From Saccharofermentans sp. (GTDB lineage: Bacteria > Bacillota > Clostridia > Saccharofermentanales > Saccharofermentanaceae): a stretch of DNA of 64,000 nt. Positions within the stretch are counted from its first letter, which is position 1. Each line of letters begins with the position of its first letter. The notes under the pieces were generated by a model. It saw only the letters and a program-made list of their open reading frames with translations. It made no database searches and was not told the origin of the DNA. The translations under genes and the position numbers were made by a program. The stretch spans positions 1-64,000 of the forward strand of contig JAEFBA010000003.1 of the NCBI GenBank assembly GCA_016292145.1. Reading direction: 5' to 3'. This document shows, in pieces, positions 53,778 through 62,053 of the stretch.

Positions 53778-54323
53778 TTATTTCCGCTTGGGGATCTGAG
53801 CGATATAAGGAAGATTTCTTCCAATCTCATCCCTGTCCAAGCCATAGCCTGCAAGCCACTGGTCATTGATCTCAAAGCCGAAATATTTGACGGGGATGGT
53901 CATAAGAAGCCTGTCGGGGTTTAAGAGCATTGAGCATAGAGTTATATCCCTGGGCTTCTTCATTTCGAGATTTTGGATGATGTAAGCAGTGGTAAGGCCG
54001 GTTCTGATGACGTCTTCCACAACAAGAACGTGCTTGTCGGTAATATCAATGTCGATATCCTTGGTGATGCGGACGATGCCTGTTTTCGAGGTCGTGTCAG
54101 GAATGCTCGAGAACCCTACCATATCGACCTTGATGGGAAGATCGATCGCTCTGGTAAGGTCAGAGAGGAAATACAGAGAGCCCTTGATAACGCCGATGAC
54201 GATAAGTTCCTTATCCTTGTAATCTTCGGTGATCTGCCTGCCTAATTCCTTTATCCTGTTTTGGATGGTCTCTTCACTGTAAACAACACGCTCGGTATTA
54301 AGAGCTTCTTCGAGATTAGCCAC
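53778..54323 (-). CDS. hpt: Hypoxanthine phosphoribosyltransferase-like protein
   Basis: A 181-residue type I phosphoribosyltransferase of purine salvage, expected to make IMP or GMP from hypoxanthine or guanine and PRPP. VIGVIKGSLYFLSDL, the PRPP loop VLVVEDVIRTGLTT, VKYFGFEINDQWLAGYGLD and RNLPYIAQIPK are family-typical. The Asp of the usual EDIIDTG loop, the general acid/base, is Arg here. The enzyme may be altered or weak. It follows the cytidylate-kinase-like gene by 12 bases in one operon. Confidence 0.88.
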   Translation of the reverse strand: MANLEEALNTERVVYSEETIQNRIKELGRQITEDYKDKELIVIGVIKGSLYFLSDLTRAIDLPIKVDMVGFSSIPDTTSKTGIVRITKDIDIDITDKHVLVVEDVIRTGLTTAYIIQNLEMKKPRDITLCSMLLNPDRLLMTIPVKYFGFEINDQWLAGYGLDRDEIGRNLPYIAQIPKRK

Positions 54324-54335
54324 TTAATGACCTCC

Positions 54336-55295
54336 TTAAGAATTATCGCCAACGCCGCCGAACATCTTCAGGCGGTCGACGAGTTCGTTGAAATCTTTCT
54401 TATAAACGATGCGGATATTGGTGCCCGGATAGAGCTCTTTTACAAGACGCATCTTTTTATTCTTCTTCGTAACATAACGCTGGTCCATCGTCGTGAGCTC
54501 AAGATAGAGGTTGAACTTCGGCAGATAGAAGTCGGGCGATATCGCCATAGTGACATTGCCTTCAGCATCCCATTCAACCGGGAAAGTCTTGGGTTCATAG
54601 AGCCACTCGATGTTATAAAGGCTCAAGATCCTTGCAAACTCCTCTTCGGTCTCATTCTTGAAAGCAATATTCCTGGTCTGGTGATCGATCGTATTGGATG
54701 AATCATTGGACTCGGCGAGCTTGACCCTTAAGTCATGCTTCCTGGCAAGCTCGGCAATGGCATCGACGCATTCGTCAACGCTTAAACGATCCGTGTTAAG
54801 GATGAGATCGAACTGTTCGGGAGAAGTAATATCCTTGCCGTAGACTGTCCTGACGAATTTCCTGTGCTTGCGGTCGCCTATATCAAGGACTTCGCTGGCC
54901 TCATCCGTGGTAATGCGGTATTTCTTCGCGATCGTATTGAGCCTTGTCGTCTCACTTGCCGTAACCCTGACGTGAATGGCGCCCGGGAAACCTGACAAAA
55001 GGACGCTTCCGCCCATGCCGAGGATTATAAGGTCCTTATCTTTGGATTCCGACGCAAGCGCGCGGATCCTTTCAACAAGGATATCGGCATATGTCCTGTC
55101 GCTGCCGGGAAGTGTCAGGTCAAAGAATTTGGCACTCTCATTAAGTCTGTCCAAAGTACCCTGATTAATCTCACCAAAGAAATTCTCAAGCGCGTACTTG
55201 CGCGATACAACAGTCGTTCCGAGGCGCGCGGCAAGGGCATCAGCAATCTCATCTCCGAGACTTCCGTTCTGTCTTGAGATAGTGATTATCGCCAT
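54336..55295 (-). CDS. Cytidylate-kinase-like protein fused to a nuclease-fold-like C-domain
   Basis: A 319-residue protein. Residues 1-190 match the cytidylate-kinase-like family, but the P-loop is SRQNGSLGDEI without the usual Gly-Lys core; a HRKFVRTVYG segment and the late DLILNTDRLSVDECVDAI strand are kept. Residues about 215-315 resemble a PD-(D/E)XK nuclease fold (PDFYLPKFNLYLELT, then KNKKMRLVKELYPG). Start at the Met before AIITISRQ; the longer frame adds 10 residues. It lies in front of hpt, behind no clear promoter. A role in nucleotide or nucleic-acid handling is only inferred. Confidence 0.78.
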   Translation of the reverse strand: MAIITISRQNGSLGDEIADALAARLGTTVVSRKYALENFFGEINQGTLDRLNESAKFFDLTLPGSDRTYADILVERIRALASESKDKDLIILGMGGSVLLSGFPGAIHVRVTASETTRLNTIAKKYRITTDEASEVLDIGDRKHRKFVRTVYGKDITSPEQFDLILNTDRLSVDECVDAIAELARKHDLRVKLAESNDSSNTIDHQTRNIAFKNETEEEFARILSLYNIEWLYEPKTFPVEWDAEGNVTMAISPDFYLPKFNLYLELTTMDQRYVTKKNKKMRLVKELYPGTNIRIVYKKDFNELVDRLKMFGGVGDNS

Positions 55296-55394
55296 AAAAA
55301 CCCCCGAAAAGACCTTATACAACAATTATACCCCAATAGTTTTGCTCTCAAAACGCGAAAAAATAAAAATCTGATAAAAATCTGAAATTCGTGT

Positions 55395-55423
55395 TTGACT
55401 TTGAATGAACGATTAGTTATAAT
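55395..55423 (+). promoter_or_regulatory. tRNA-Thr promoter
   Basis: TTGACT at 55395-55400, 17 bases, TATAAT at 55418-55423; the tRNA starts 18 bases later. Confidence 0.75.
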
Positions 55424-55440
55424 CTTCCGTGCTAAAGGAC

Positions 55441-55516
55441 GCCATCTTAGCTCAGTTGGTAGAGCAGCTGATTTGTAATCAGCAGGTCGTGGGTTCGAGT
55501 CCCACAAATGGCTCCA
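55441..55516 (+). tRNA. trnT: tRNA-Thr (anticodon TGT)
   Basis: A complete cloverleaf: acceptor GCCATCT with AAATGGC (one C-A mismatch), D arm TTAGCTCAGTTGGTAGAGC, anticodon stem GCTGA/TCAGC with loop TTTGTAA (anticodon TGT, reading ACA), T arm GGTTCGAGTCC and encoded CCA. It is a common integration target, with a mobilizable element downstream. Confidence 0.97.
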
Positions 55517-55522
55517 AGACCA

Positions 55523-55560
55523 AAACCCTTGAAAACATTGCGTTTCAAGGGTTTTTCTTT
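55523..55560 (+). terminator. tRNA-Thr terminator
   Basis: AAACCCTTGAAA at 55523-55534 pairs perfectly with TTTCAAGGGTTT at 55543-55554, followed by a T-rich run. Confidence 0.88.
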
Positions 55561-55642
55561 TTTAGTCTCGAGACCTCAAAAAGGGCAAAAATCGCGAAAA
55601 TGGTAACAATTTGGTAACACCTGCTGAAAAAACATCTTTTTG

Positions 55643-55981
55643 TCAGGCGGACTGACGCCCTTTGAGGAATTTATCGAATTCTTCTCTCTTGATTCTTCTG
55701 TGAGATCCAATCCAGATGACAAAGGGACATTCTTTGTCATTAGTAAGCTCTCTGATTCGGTTCATTCCTATTCCGAAAAGCTTTGATGCCTCTGTGACGC
55801 TCAAGAGTTTTTTCTCTTTTAGCTGGTTGAGGTCGACTTCTTTGGTCTCGTTATGTTTGGTGGTTTCTTTAGCTGGAGCAGACTTCAATACTTCAGCCAG
55901 GTAAGCTGCACAGTTCTCGCTTTTTACTACAGGTGTGAGCTGCTGGTCAATAATGATGTTGATGTTATCTTTGTCTTTCAT
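55643..55981 (-). CDS. xis: Excisionase-like helix-turn-helix protein
   Basis: A 112-residue protein. The last 60 residues (EKKLLSVTEASKLFGIGMNRIRELTN then IGSHRRIKREEFDKFL) form a MerR/excisionase-type winged helix typical of Tn916-like Xis proteins, which bend DNA to direct excision by a tyrosine integrase. The N-terminus is an acidic leader. It overlaps the ATPase gene by 4 bases. An integrase is expected just downstream, between here and the tRNA, but is absent. Confidence 0.75.
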   Translation of the reverse strand: MKDKDNINIIIDQQLTPVVKSENCAAYLAEVLKSAPAKETTKHNETKEVDLNQLKEKKLLSVTEASKLFGIGMNRIRELTNDKECPFVIWIGSHRRIKREEFDKFLKGRQSA

Positions 55982-57135
55982 GATAAGTTCCTTTCTGAAT
56001 ATGAGATGATATGTGACGACTGTGATGATGTGACGGCTTTATTGCCACAGTGTTGATTCAGTTCGATTATGTTGCCACAGAGTATGAGATCAAACGGATA
56101 GCATCCTCCTTCTTCGGTGTTATGAGTCTTCTGAGGGAATTGATCGATTTTTTCAAAGCTCAGATATGTGCCGTCACGCTTGTGTTCTCTGGCAAAACGG
56201 AATCCCATTTTTGCAAGCTCGTTCTTTCTGTTCCAGAGTTTTCCGCTTATTGATTGCGGCTTTTTGCTGGCTTTTATCAGATTACAGAACTCCGTAGCAG
56301 TGCCATGAAAGGCTTCGTGTTCTTTCAGGTAATCGAGCGCTTTTCTGAGATCATCATCTGCCTGAAATGCATCTTCAATGGGTGTATTCTCTTTGACAAG
56401 TTCCCAGTGGCTGAGTGTACTGTTGAATCTGATCGTGAGAACACGTTCTTCCATATCGCGGCTGCGAATATGAAGTTTAACATCCGTATCAGAAGATTCT
56501 TTGCGCATAATGAATGCACCATCGGATGCTCCGAACAGACCATTAGTACCCAAGATATCATCGAACGGGTCAATCGATCTCATCTTGCGGGTGTGATGAA
56601 TAAGCAAGATCGTGACATTATGATCTTCACAGAACTTGTGAAGAGGGTTGATAGTGTTGTAATCCCCCTGATAAGGATTCTTGGTGTTAATATCTGCTTT
56701 GTTCTGTTCGCAACGGATAGCAGCAAGTGTGTCTATGATGAACAGACCGATATCCGGATGATCTTTAAGCGCATCTTCAAGTTGTTCTTCCAGGCCGCCG
56801 CCGATTGGAGCAGCATCCGTGCTATACATTAATTCTTTTGGGCATTCATTAGCAATACTGAACAAGCGGTCCTGCAGCCTTTTCTCGCCATCTTCTAGGC
56901 AGAGATATAACACATCTTTCTTTTTGGTGTCGTAATTCCAAAGGTTCATACCTGTGCTGATACACAAGGCAATTTGAAGTGCCATCCATGACTTACCGAC
57001 TTTTGCGCTGCCGCAAAGAAGATATAAACCTTTGCCCGGAAGAAAGTGATCGATCAGGGGATCGATGCTTTCGAATTCCTTTTCAGCAAGATTCTTTACG
57101 GTATCTACCGTAAGCGGTTTAAATTGTTTTTTCAT
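55978..57135 (-). CDS. RepA/RecA-fold ATPase of the mobile element
   Basis: A 385-residue P-loop protein of the RepA/DnaB-like hexameric helicase group found on mobile elements and in primase operons. The Walker A is CGSAKVGKSW near residue 40 and the Walker B is IGLFIIDTLAAIR. The C-terminal third has a DNA-binding look (ATEFCNLIKASKKPQSISGKLWNRKNEL). Likely a replication or mobilization helper. An AAGGAG site precedes the start; it overlaps xis. Confidence 0.82.
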   Translation of the reverse strand: MKKQFKPLTVDTVKNLAEKEFESIDPLIDHFLPGKGLYLLCGSAKVGKSWMALQIALCISTGMNLWNYDTKKKDVLYLCLEDGEKRLQDRLFSIANECPKELMYSTDAAPIGGGLEEQLEDALKDHPDIGLFIIDTLAAIRCEQNKADINTKNPYQGDYNTINPLHKFCEDHNVTILLIHHTRKMRSIDPFDDILGTNGLFGASDGAFIMRKESSDTDVKLHIRSRDMEERVLTIRFNSTLSHWELVKENTPIEDAFQADDDLRKALDYLKEHEAFHGTATEFCNLIKASKKPQSISGKLWNRKNELAKMGFRFAREHKRDGTYLSFEKIDQFPQKTHNTEEGGCYPFDLILCGNIIELNQHCGNKAVTSSQSSHIISYSERNLS

Positions 57136-57155
57136 ATATACGATAACTCCTTGTT

Positions 57156-58553
57156 TTATCTTGCTCGACCGCCACGGCTTCTTTGTTTTTGTTGTGACTG
57201 AAGCTGTTGTTGAAGTCTTTCGGCATGTTCCAACACCTCATCGGTCGATATGTAGCAGTCATCACATATTTTGAGTTCATGCCGGATATCTGCCATCTCT
57301 TGCGAGATCTCTTTTATTTCACGTTTGAGGCTGGTGACGAATGATTGATGCCCGTTTTTCTCGTGATATCTCAGCCATGAATATCGTTCGTTCTTCTTTT
57401 CCTGCAAAGCTTCGAGCTGCTTGTTATACCCGGCTTTTACTTCGGATATTGGCCGCTTGTCGTACACCTCGTGTTTGCAGATGAAATCCAACATCTCGAT
57501 ATAGTGATCTAACTTACGGATATCTTCGCGGATATACATAGAGATGTGTTCTTTCCGTTTTCGCGGACTGCTGACAAACGTATATAGTTTGAAACAGTAC
57601 CATCTGAACAAATGAGGCTTGGGTGCTAATTTCTGCGCTGGCGGATCCCACTCCTTGATATCGATCTTGTTTTGAGGATGAAACTGAATGCCCGGAGTTA
57701 ATGTGTTCTTGATAATCCTTCTGTAAATGGCATCAGTATCATAATCAGGACCGAGATTCCTGAATCTGAAATAACCCTTTGCATCAGGCGGTTTTAATCC
57801 CGGACATTTTAACGGCTCATGATTCTTCCCGAAGAACTTAAACTCGTATCCGAGTTCATGCATCATTTCGGCAAAATCGTTCCATGAACTGGAGAGTCGG
57901 ATCGCATAATCGATATCTTCACGGATCGTGCCTCGTATTGTGTACTTTCCTTCGCGTTCGGCTTTCCATTCGTCATATGTTTTGCCTTTCGCGGTGGAAG
58001 GGTTCCTGATGGTGTTCAGACCACGTTCACGGCATAAGCGGTCACTGATCTCCTGCATCTTGCGGTAATCGGAATTCATTCGATAAAATTTGTAACCGTC
58101 TGCGAAAGAAACTGAGTTAAGGACAAAATGATTATGATAATGACCGGTATTAAGGTGTGTCGCAACCACGACCTGGAAACGATCACCCCATAATTCTTTT
58201 GCCAGCTCGACACCGATCTCGTGTGCTTCCTCTGCAGTTATCTCACCGGGCCCTTCAAGGAAAGACTGATAGCCGTGATAGGCGAGTCGTCCGCCTTCCT
58301 TGTGCCAGCGCTGTTTGACTTCAATGAATTCTTCGAGCGCGGTATCAGGATCGCAGTTAACGCCGGTGACATACATCATTTCATCTGTCTTATCCTCATT
58401 GCAGGCGTATCCGAGAACGTCACGGATATGTTTCATGGCCGCATTAGCTTCGGGAGCTTCTTCTGGTCTTTGTGTCGTCTTCTCGGGATTCTCGATATAG
58501 TTGAGAACGGTGTCCATGCGGCACTTAACAGCCCAAACTGATGTTACTGCCAT
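57156..58553 (-). CDS. MOB-type relaxase/mobilization nuclease
   Basis: A 465-residue relaxase that would nick at oriT and lead strand transfer using a helper conjugative system. The N-terminus (AVTSVWAVKCRMDTVLNYIENPEKT) is typical of the MobA/VirD2-like MobP branch, and the three-His site is in THLNTGHYHNHFVLNSVSFADG. The C-terminal half is helical and coiled. It starts immediately after the MobC-like stop with an AAAGGATGG site. Confidence 0.9.
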   Translation of the reverse strand: MAVTSVWAVKCRMDTVLNYIENPEKTTQRPEEAPEANAAMKHIRDVLGYACNEDKTDEMMYVTGVNCDPDTALEEFIEVKQRWHKEGGRLAYHGYQSFLEGPGEITAEEAHEIGVELAKELWGDRFQVVVATHLNTGHYHNHFVLNSVSFADGYKFYRMNSDYRKMQEISDRLCRERGLNTIRNPSTAKGKTYDEWKAEREGKYTIRGTIREDIDYAIRLSSSWNDFAEMMHELGYEFKFFGKNHEPLKCPGLKPPDAKGYFRFRNLGPDYDTDAIYRRIIKNTLTPGIQFHPQNKIDIKEWDPPAQKLAPKPHLFRWYCFKLYTFVSSPRKRKEHISMYIREDIRKLDHYIEMLDFICKHEVYDKRPISEVKAGYNKQLEALQEKKNERYSWLRYHEKNGHQSFVTSLKREIKEISQEMADIRHELKICDDCYISTDEVLEHAERLQQQLQSQQKQRSRGGRAR

Positions 58554-58769
58554 TTAGCTACCATCCTTTCTTATCGTCTTTCCGAAATGTGATTTTGCGG
58601 CGGATCCGTCGCGGTATCCCGTGATGCTCCTTCCGACCAACAAGCTTCTCAAAACTTCTGATCGGGACAGACCGGATTCTTCAGAGATCTTCTTTAAAAG
58701 TTCGTCTTCTTCTTTGCTCAGCATCACTTTGAACTCGACGGTGCGCTTCCTGTTGGACTTAATTTTCAT
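58554..58769 (-). CDS. MobC-like relaxosome accessory protein
   Basis: A 71-residue basic protein with a ribbon-helix-helix-like core (TVEFKVMLSKEEDELLKKISEESGLSRSEVLRSLLVGR), as in MobC/plasmid mobilization proteins that bind oriT with the relaxase. I use the ATG at 58769; the upstream bases match the 16S anti-Shine-Dalgarno very well, AAGGAGGTGATC, and the GTG in that match would be part of the ribosome site, not the start. First gene of the mob operon. Confidence 0.8.
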   Translation of the reverse strand: MKIKSNRKRTVEFKVMLSKEEDELLKKISEESGLSRSEVLRSLLVGRSITGYRDGSAAKSHFGKTIRKDGS

Positions 58770-58801
58770 TCGACTGATCACCTCCTTCGGGTGAAATGAT
58801 T

Positions 58802-58916
58802 GAACGCATATTGCGTTCCTCGGGGTCTCAGGGGTCGCTCCCTGACAAGCTTTGTATTTTCGTGTTCCCGAAAATACGTTGCTTGCTAAGACAAAGATCC
58901 ACTTCGTGGGGCGGTA
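58802..58916. other. Candidate origin of transfer (oriT)
   Basis: A cluster of inverted repeats just upstream of the mob operon: GAACGCA/TGCGTTC (58802-58808 with 58812-58818), CAGGG/CCCTG (near 58829-58844), and GTATTTTCG/CGAAAATAC (58854-58862 with 58869-58877), followed by CTTGCTAAGACA and a CCACTTCGTGG hairpin. This layout resembles Firmicutes oriT regions. The nick site is not identified with certainty. Confidence 0.6.
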
Positions 58917-59224
58917 GAGTCTGGGTCAAGCCGCAAAAACTGACCGCAAGTTTGGTATAGTTTTCCTTCATTGCAGTTTTAGTGTTTTCCGTAAATAGGC
59001 CGACTTATACCAACGCACAAGCACGACCGCTTTTGCGAAAAAACTGTTTATGTTGTAGTGGATCCTTGTAGCTTCCAGGAACTATCCCGGGCCGCTGGGT
59101 TGGATCAGATCGGGCAGGATGGGAGCTTTCAATAAAGACAGCAGGATCATAACTACTGTTTCTCTTTTTATATGACCTTTTGTCTTTATCATTTCTCTCA
59201 CCTCGCTTTCTCCGGCAAGTTATA

Positions 59225-59238
59225 AGAACTTATGTTCG
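59225..59238. promoter_or_regulatory. LexA-like palindrome inside the mobile element
   Basis: agaacttatgttcg has a perfect GAAC-N4-GTTC core and matches the Firmicutes SOS box at 12 of 14 positions. It is too far from the mob genes to assign a target. Confidence 0.35.
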
Positions 59239-59470
59239 ATTATGTACGGTTAGATTATATGAGGGTGGAAAACGGTTTGCAAGCCTTATTTTTCAAGGTG
59301 TCCCATAAATGGAACAGATGGATAAAAGTACGATTAATGGAACTTTCTGCCTGAGATAATATAAGTTTATAAAATTCTCGTATAGTAAAATTTGCATGAT
59401 GTAATTTATATATTCGAGAGGAAACTCTTAGTAGGGATAATCATCAGTTTAATTCTGCAATAGGAGAGAA

Positions 59471-59500
59471 GAACCAGCCCAGCCGAGGCTGGGCTGGTTC
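59471..59500. repeat. Perfect 30-base palindrome upstream of the IS
   Basis: Fourteen-base arms, GAACCAGCCCAGCC and GGCTGGGCTGGTTC, around GA. On the minus strand it is followed by TTCTTCTC. It lies 30 bases outside the IS left end. Confidence 0.75.
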
Positions 59501-59530
59501 TGAAGTTTCTGACATTGTATATTCTGTAGA

Positions 59531-60900
59531 GTTACCGTCTGCCAAAAGGAGGCAGAAATGAACGAGTATGGTTTTGGACAGCTATCCTTCTCAGAGAGGG
59601 TGGCTATTGAAACGGGAATATGCAAAGGAGAAACATTCAGACAGATTGCAAAAAGAATTGGAAGACATCCATCGACAGTCTCTCATGAAATAAAAACGAA
59701 CAGGACATTCATTCGCGGACATTTCTATTTTGGCAATGACTGCCGCTTTGCAAGAAATTGCAAGATAAAAGGCCTTTGTGATTCCGCTTGCAACTACGGA
59801 TGCAGGAATTGCCGAAGTCACAACTGCAAGGAATATTGCGACAGATACATCTCGTCCGATTGCGCGAGACCCAAACAGTATCCCTACGTCTGTAATAACT
59901 GCGAAAGCAAAAAGCTGTGTCACAAGACAAAATATTTCTACAGCGCGAAGTATGCGGAAGCAGCAGTTACAAGGCGAAGATCTGAGAGCCGGAAAGGCAT
60001 CAGATTATCAGAAGAACAATTCAGCGAAATGGATAAGTTAATAACCAAGTACGTTAAGAAAGGCCAGCCGTTAGCGCACATATACGCTGAACATGAACAG
60101 GAACTTCCTGTGTGTCTTCGGAGCATATACAACTATATAGATTCCGGAGAGATGACGATTAAGAACATCGACCTAAGGCGCAAGACTTCTTATCGGAAAC
60201 GCCAAGGAAACAAGCCTAAAGTCTCATTCAATCAGGAATACCGCAGTGGCAGGACTTATGTAGACTACGAATATGAATGCAAGCACGGATATATAAGTGA
60301 GGCCATGACGGTTCAGATGGATACCGTAAAAGGAAGAAGAGAAGCAGGCAAACGTCTTCTGACGATGATCTTCAGGAAGAATTCGGTAATGCTTATGTTC
60401 TTAATGCCAGACGGGACTTCTGCTTCCGTAAAGGGTGTATTTGACTATCTGGAGATTATGCTGGGAGATGAGACATTCAGGAATCTGTTCCCGGTATTTC
60501 TTACAGATAACGGCGGAGAATTCAAGAAGGTCAACGAACTGGAGTATGACGATGACTTGATGCCAAGAACCAGGATTTATTACTGCGATCCCATGGCTTC
60601 GTGGCAGAAGGCACAAATTGAGAAGAACCATGAATTCATCCGCTATGTCATTCCGAGAGGCAAGAGCCTTGATCCATATACGGACGATGACATAACGCTT
60701 CTTATGAATCACATAAACAGTGTCAAGCGTCCAAGCCTTGGAAATAAGGCACCTTACGAATTGATTGACGATGAAGACGAAGATATGCTCAAGCTGATGT
60801 ATCTATTAAAAATGGACCTCATCCCTGCGGACGAAGTCCAATTAACCTCTGACTTATTCAGACAAAAATAAGTAAGTCAGATTCTGTTGCAGACGGTAAC
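59531..60900 (+). mobile_element. IS30-family insertion sequence
   Basis: One transposase bounded by matching inverted ends: GTTACCGTCTGC at 59531-59542 and GCAGACGGTAAC at 60889-60900. With one gap the match may extend outward (GTATATTCTGTA with GGTATGTTCCG on the other side), so the true ends may lie further out. No target-site duplication is evident. Confidence 0.8.
59558..60871 (+). CDS. IS30-family DDE transposase
   Basis: A 437-residue transposase. The N-terminal helix-turn-helix is SFSERVAIETGICKGETFRQIAKRIGRHPSTVSHEI. A Cys-rich insertion (residues 60-130, many CXXC pairs) looks like a zinc-binding module. The DDE catalytic set is in QMDTVKG, FLTDNGGEF and QIEKNHEFIRYV. The ATG follows AGGAGGCAGAA. 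The frame is complete, so the copy could be active. Confidence 0.93.
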   Translation: MNEYGFGQLSFSERVAIETGICKGETFRQIAKRIGRHPSTVSHEIKTNRTFIRGHFYFGNDCRFARNCKIKGLCDSACNYGCRNCRSHNCKEYCDRYISSDCARPKQYPYVCNNCESKKLCHKTKYFYSAKYAEAAVTRRRSESRKGIRLSEEQFSEMDKLITKYVKKGQPLAHIYAEHEQELPVCLRSIYNYIDSGEMTIKNIDLRRKTSYRKRQGNKPKVSFNQEYRSGRTYVDYEYECKHGYISEAMTVQMDTVKGRREAGKRLLTMIFRKNSVMLMFLMPDGTSASVKGVFDYLEIMLGDETFRNLFPVFLTDNGGEFKKVNELEYDDDLMPRTRIYYCDPMASWQKAQIEKNHEFIRYVIPRGKSLDPYTDDDITLLMNHINSVKRPSLGNKAPYELIDDEDEDMLKLMYLLKMDLIPADEVQLTSDLFRQK

Positions 60901-61370
60901 CGGAACATACCATTACAAGTAAAAAGTGTGTCGCGTTTTCTTTTGCAAACCGATTCACGGCACGCTTGTTTGCTATGCGCGGTTTTTACCTAATCCAACA
61001 GATTTATCAGGATTATAGCATGGTTTTGAGCTCAGAAACGTCTTGTACGAGGTCAATTTTCGCGTTTTCGTTAGTTTGTGTATTTTCAGTAAGGTGTTAG
61101 TTTTTCATTCAAGGTTCGATTGTAATATGCAAGAGAACAATATAATCGTTAATTATTTTAATGAAAATCTCAAGTGATTTTTAGGAAATCAGCTCAATTC
61201 AGAACTTTGTAGACTTGTCCGATTAGTTCTGCTATGCCTAATCAGATTCATTTGCGCAGCAATTATGTAGCAATTTTGTAGCGTTTATGATTCATTTGGT
61301 CAGACAAAACATGCTGAAAGCCCTTTGAATAAAGCGATTGGCGAAATGCTACATTCTGATTTTCACCTAT
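60901..61370. other. AT-rich intergenic stretch right of the IS
   Basis: About 470 bases without a supported gene; several short AT-rich motifs and no strong hairpin or known RNA. Confidence 0.5.
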
Positions 61371-61399
61371 TTGACAACGCGATTATGTCTGCATAGACT
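61371..61399 (+). promoter_or_regulatory. Promoter of the XRE-type regulator
   Basis: TTGACA at 61371-61376, 17 bases, TAGACT at 61394-61399, then GGAGG before the ATG at 61418. The leader is only about 13 bases. Confidence 0.6.
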
Positions 61400-61417
61400 G
61401 ATGATGTGGAGGCGCCT

Positions 61418-61885
61418 ATGAACGGTAAAAACATCATAAAGTATAGGGAAGACAACGGGATATCCCAGATAGAATTAGCCAATGAACTTGGTGTTGCCAG
61501 ATCCACATTATCTCGATGGGAGCAGAATAAAACAGTTCCTCGTGGTGAAGATTACGATCATTTACGCAAAATCATAGGCGATGAATATATTACCGACGAA
61601 GATCTTACCGAAGACAAGACGGCTATCGAGGCAATCGAAGTAGTGTCGGACAGAGTAGACAACATTTTATTTCAAGTAACACAAATTGAATCTAATCAAA
61701 GAAGCTTCGAGAATGAGGATAACAAGTCAAAGCTAAAGCACAGAAGAATAAGGACGGTTGCAATAATTGTTACATGCATAATCATACTTGCCATTGTTAT
61801 AGGAACATGGTTTTACCTGATGAATTATGGTTTTGGTGGCGATATAGTTGAGGGTTCTGTAGGAATTGAGGATGTAGATGATTGA
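61418..61885 (+). CDS. XRE-family helix-turn-helix protein with a C-terminal membrane helix
   Basis: A 155-residue protein. Residues 1-60 are an XRE/Cro HTH (KYREDNGISQIELANELGVARSTLSRWEQNKTVP). The middle is acidic and probably coiled. A single helix near residues 110-132 (TVAIIVTCIIILAIVIGTWFYLM) would anchor it to the membrane, leaving a short outer tail. I start at 61418 because GGAGG lies just upstream; a GTG at 61406 lies within that site. Such membrane-tied regulators can sense envelope or peptide signals. No target is known. Confidence 0.75.
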   Translation: MNGKNIIKYREDNGISQIELANELGVARSTLSRWEQNKTVPRGEDYDHLRKIIGDEYITDEDLTEDKTAIEAIEVVSDRVDNILFQVTQIESNQRSFENEDNKSKLKHRRIRTVAIIVTCIIILAIVIGTWFYLMNYGFGGDIVEGSVGIEDVDD

Positions 61886-61911
61886 GATAACAATTGAAAG
61901 GAGAAAATAAA

Positions 61912-61959
61912 ATGAGAAAAACAATTGGCGGTACAGATAAACATGCTATTTATACCTAA
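61912..61959 (+). CDS. Candidate 15-residue peptide ORF
   Basis: ATG to TAA encodes MRKTIGGTDKHAIYT. AAAGGAGAAAATAAA gives a very good ribosome site, and it lies 26 bases after the XRE gene. It may be a signalling or leader peptide, or a chance ORF with a good ribosome site. A 15-base GNRA hairpin follows 28 bases later. Confidence 0.4.
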   Translation: MRKTIGGTDKHAIYT

Positions 61960-61987
61960 TAATGAGTTGGTTAATAGGGCATAATTA

Positions 61988-62021
61988 ATTTCGGAGAGAA
62001 GCGCAAGCTTTTCTCCGAAAT
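61988..62021. terminator. Strong hairpin with a GNRA tetraloop, possible terminator or processing site
   Basis: Fifteen base pairs (one G-T) close a GCAA loop at 62003-62006. No long T run follows, so intrinsic termination is uncertain. Confidence 0.5.
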
Positions 62022-62053
62022 ATCAGCAATATTCACATAGCATGGGGGCAATT

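Larger units (their letters stand above)
58917..59530. other. Intergenic stretch between oriT and the IS element
   Basis: About 610 bases without a gene I can support. It holds a LexA-like palindrome (59225-59238), AT-rich segments and a 30-base perfect palindrome (59471-59500). Confidence 0.5.

Noticed and set aside
55561-55642. The last bases of an integrase gene between xis and the tRNA
   Set aside because: The region reads GVTKLLPF-like in one frame, but too short to call a remnant.
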